Assembly: GCF_001297015.1 (NCBI RefSeq)
Contig: NZ_LIGE01000041.1
Span: 62,001 to 126,000, forward strand
Direction: 5' to 3'
DNA from: Pseudomonas sp. RIT-PI-r
GTDB lineage: Bacteria > Pseudomonadota > Gammaproteobacteria > Pseudomonadales > Pseudomonadaceae
Length of the DNA stretch: 64,000 nucleotides
Position 1 is the stretch's first letter, and the number at the start of each line of letters is the position of its first letter. The translations under genes and the position numbers were made by a program. Under the pieces are notes generated by a model. The model had not been told where the DNA came from. It saw nothing but the letters and a program-made list of their open reading frames with translations, and searched no databases. Positions 63,023-64,000 of the stretch are shown piece by piece.

Positions 63023-64000
63023 TCAGATCGCAGAGCCGAGTTGGAAAATCGGCAGGTACATGGCCACCACCAGCCCACCGACGATCACCCCCAGCACGAC
63101 CATGATGAATGGCTCCATGAGGCTGGTGAGGTTGTCGACCATGTTATCCACTTCCTCTTCGTAAAACCCTGCGACCTTGTCGAGCATTTCGTCCAGTGCG
63201 CCGGACTCTTCGCCAATCGCGGTCATCTGCACGGCCATGGTGGGAAAGACCCCGGTGCTGCGCATCGAAAAATTCAACTGCATACCCGTGGAGACGTCCT
63301 CGCGGATACGCAGCACCGCGCGCTTGAACACTACATTGCCAGTGGCGCCGGCCACCGAGTCGAGTGCTTCCACCAGCGGTACACCGGCGGCAAACGTCGT
63401 CGACAGGGTTCGCGCGAAACGGGCGACGGCGGATTTGTACATCAGCGTGCCGACCAGGGGCAGTTTCAGCAGCCAGGTGTCGCGACGGTCCCGCAGCTCC
63501 TGAGATTTTTACAGAGCGTGGCGGGGGCCGCAAAAGGCGACCGCCGATACTCCGCGGATCGCCCACCCCCATTGCTGCTTGAATTCGGAAAGGCTGATCA
63601 CCCTCAGGGCGGAGGCCGGCCGTTCGGCGCCGAAACCCGAGAAAACCGATTGGAATTGCGGCACCACTTTCACCAGCAGAATCCCGGTCACCACGGCCGC
63701 GACCAATACCACGGCAGTCGGGTAGGTCATGGCTTTCTTGATCTTGGCTTTCAGGCGTTCGCTTTTTTCCTTATAGGTCGCGACCCGTTCGAGCAGTGTG
63801 TCGAGGGCACCGGACTGCTCGCCGGCATCGACCAGGTTGCAATACAGCTCGTCGAAATATTGCGGCTTCTTGCGCAGGGCCGTGGCGAAGCTGTTACCGG
63901 CCGCGACTTCCTGTTTCACTTCGTCCACCAGTTTGCGCATGGCCGGGTTCTCAAAGCCTTCGCCAATGATGTCGAACGACTGCAACAGCGGCACGCCGGC
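63023..64000 (-). pseudogene. pilC: PilC, inner-membrane platform protein, interrupted by TAA and cut by the window edge
   Basis: The 3' part of pilC, about 325 codons. Residues just inside the edge (VPLLQSFDIIGEGF, KAKIKKAMTYP) and the C-terminal half (YKSAVARFARTLSTTFAAG, EESGALDEML, MYLPIFQLG) are close to PilC. At 63509-63511 the codon is TAA, after ...FCGPRHAL; reading on in the same frame gives KSQELRDRRDTWLLKL and then the normal end. So this is an in-frame stop, not a frameshift. Just before it, at about 63512-63625, many expected hydrophobic positions are polar or charged (ERPAS, LRVIS, EFKQQWG, IRGVS). A shorter product restarting at 63442 is possible but would lack the first membrane region. 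Confidence 0.85.

Noticed and set aside
63506..63625. Diversity-generating retroelement target in pilC
   Set aside because: The altered positions would be adenines on the non-coding strand, and no template repeat, reverse transcriptase or Avd gene is visible here. Left as an unexplained cluster.
63023..63994. Interpreting broken pilC as a frameshift
   Set aside because: The two segments are in the same frame, so only a substitution creating TAA is needed.

Overview
The window is a stretch of core chromosome from a Pseudomonas of the fluorescens group. The evidence is a GC-rich background, near-continuous gene order shared with the P. aeruginosa glyA3-morA to pilC region (recalled, not computed), Pseudomonas-specific small proteins, and about a dozen intergenic REP/REPIN-type inverted repeats of the kinds that fill P. 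fluorescens genomes.

Layout, left to right. 1-2.4 kb: the start of an unknown gene, a GntR/FCD regulator and a DctA-type dicarboxylate symporter, all leftward, with two GntR-like operators upstream of the transporter. 2.4-3.6 kb: two tandem paralogues of unknown function, compositionally unlike their surroundings. 3.9-13.4 kb: glyA, morA (membrane PAS/GGDEF/EAL), ettA, gdhA and a GreB-like factor with a shortened tip. 13.4-24.5 kb: lipoproteins, DUF4105 and DUF3015 envelope proteins, a Lon-like protease, a UPF0114 membrane protein, fklB, a small protein gene behind a Fur box, and yjdM. 24.6-32 kb: ispB diverging from rplU-rpmA, then obg, proB, creA, rpsT and murJ. 32-37.8 kb: the overlapping ribF-ileS-lspA-fkpB-ispH run.

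37.8-48.3 kb is the type IV pilus minor-pilin region: a FimT-like gene on the opposite strand, then fimU-pilV-pilW-pilX-pilY1-pilE, thiO, and pilSR. 48.3-54.2 kb holds a PP0621-like protein, bamD, rluD, pgeF and clpB; clpB has a clear sigma-32 promoter. A tRNA cluster follows (Asn-Pro-Lys plus a second identical tRNA-Pro), then a chemoreceptor, an EF-hand/KCG-repeat protein, ndh and several small genes. 61.3-64 kb is the leftward pilC-pilD-coaE-yacG cluster.

How the genes relate: pilus genes occur in two blocks. The first encodes minor pilins, PilY1 and the PilSR control system; the second encodes prepilin peptidase PilD and inner-membrane platform PilC. PilC here is interrupted by an in-frame TAA lying at the end of a short stretch dense in non-conservative changes, so if the sequence is right the pilus may not assemble even though PilD stays intact. 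The other genes are mostly housekeeping: translation, isoprenoid and cell-wall synthesis, envelope assembly and proteostasis.

I see no prophage, CRISPR array, toxin-antitoxin pair, restriction system or biosynthetic cluster. The least explained items are the tandem pair at 2.4-3.6 kb, the pilC lesion, the KCG/EF-hand protein and the second tRNA-Pro lying behind a terminator.
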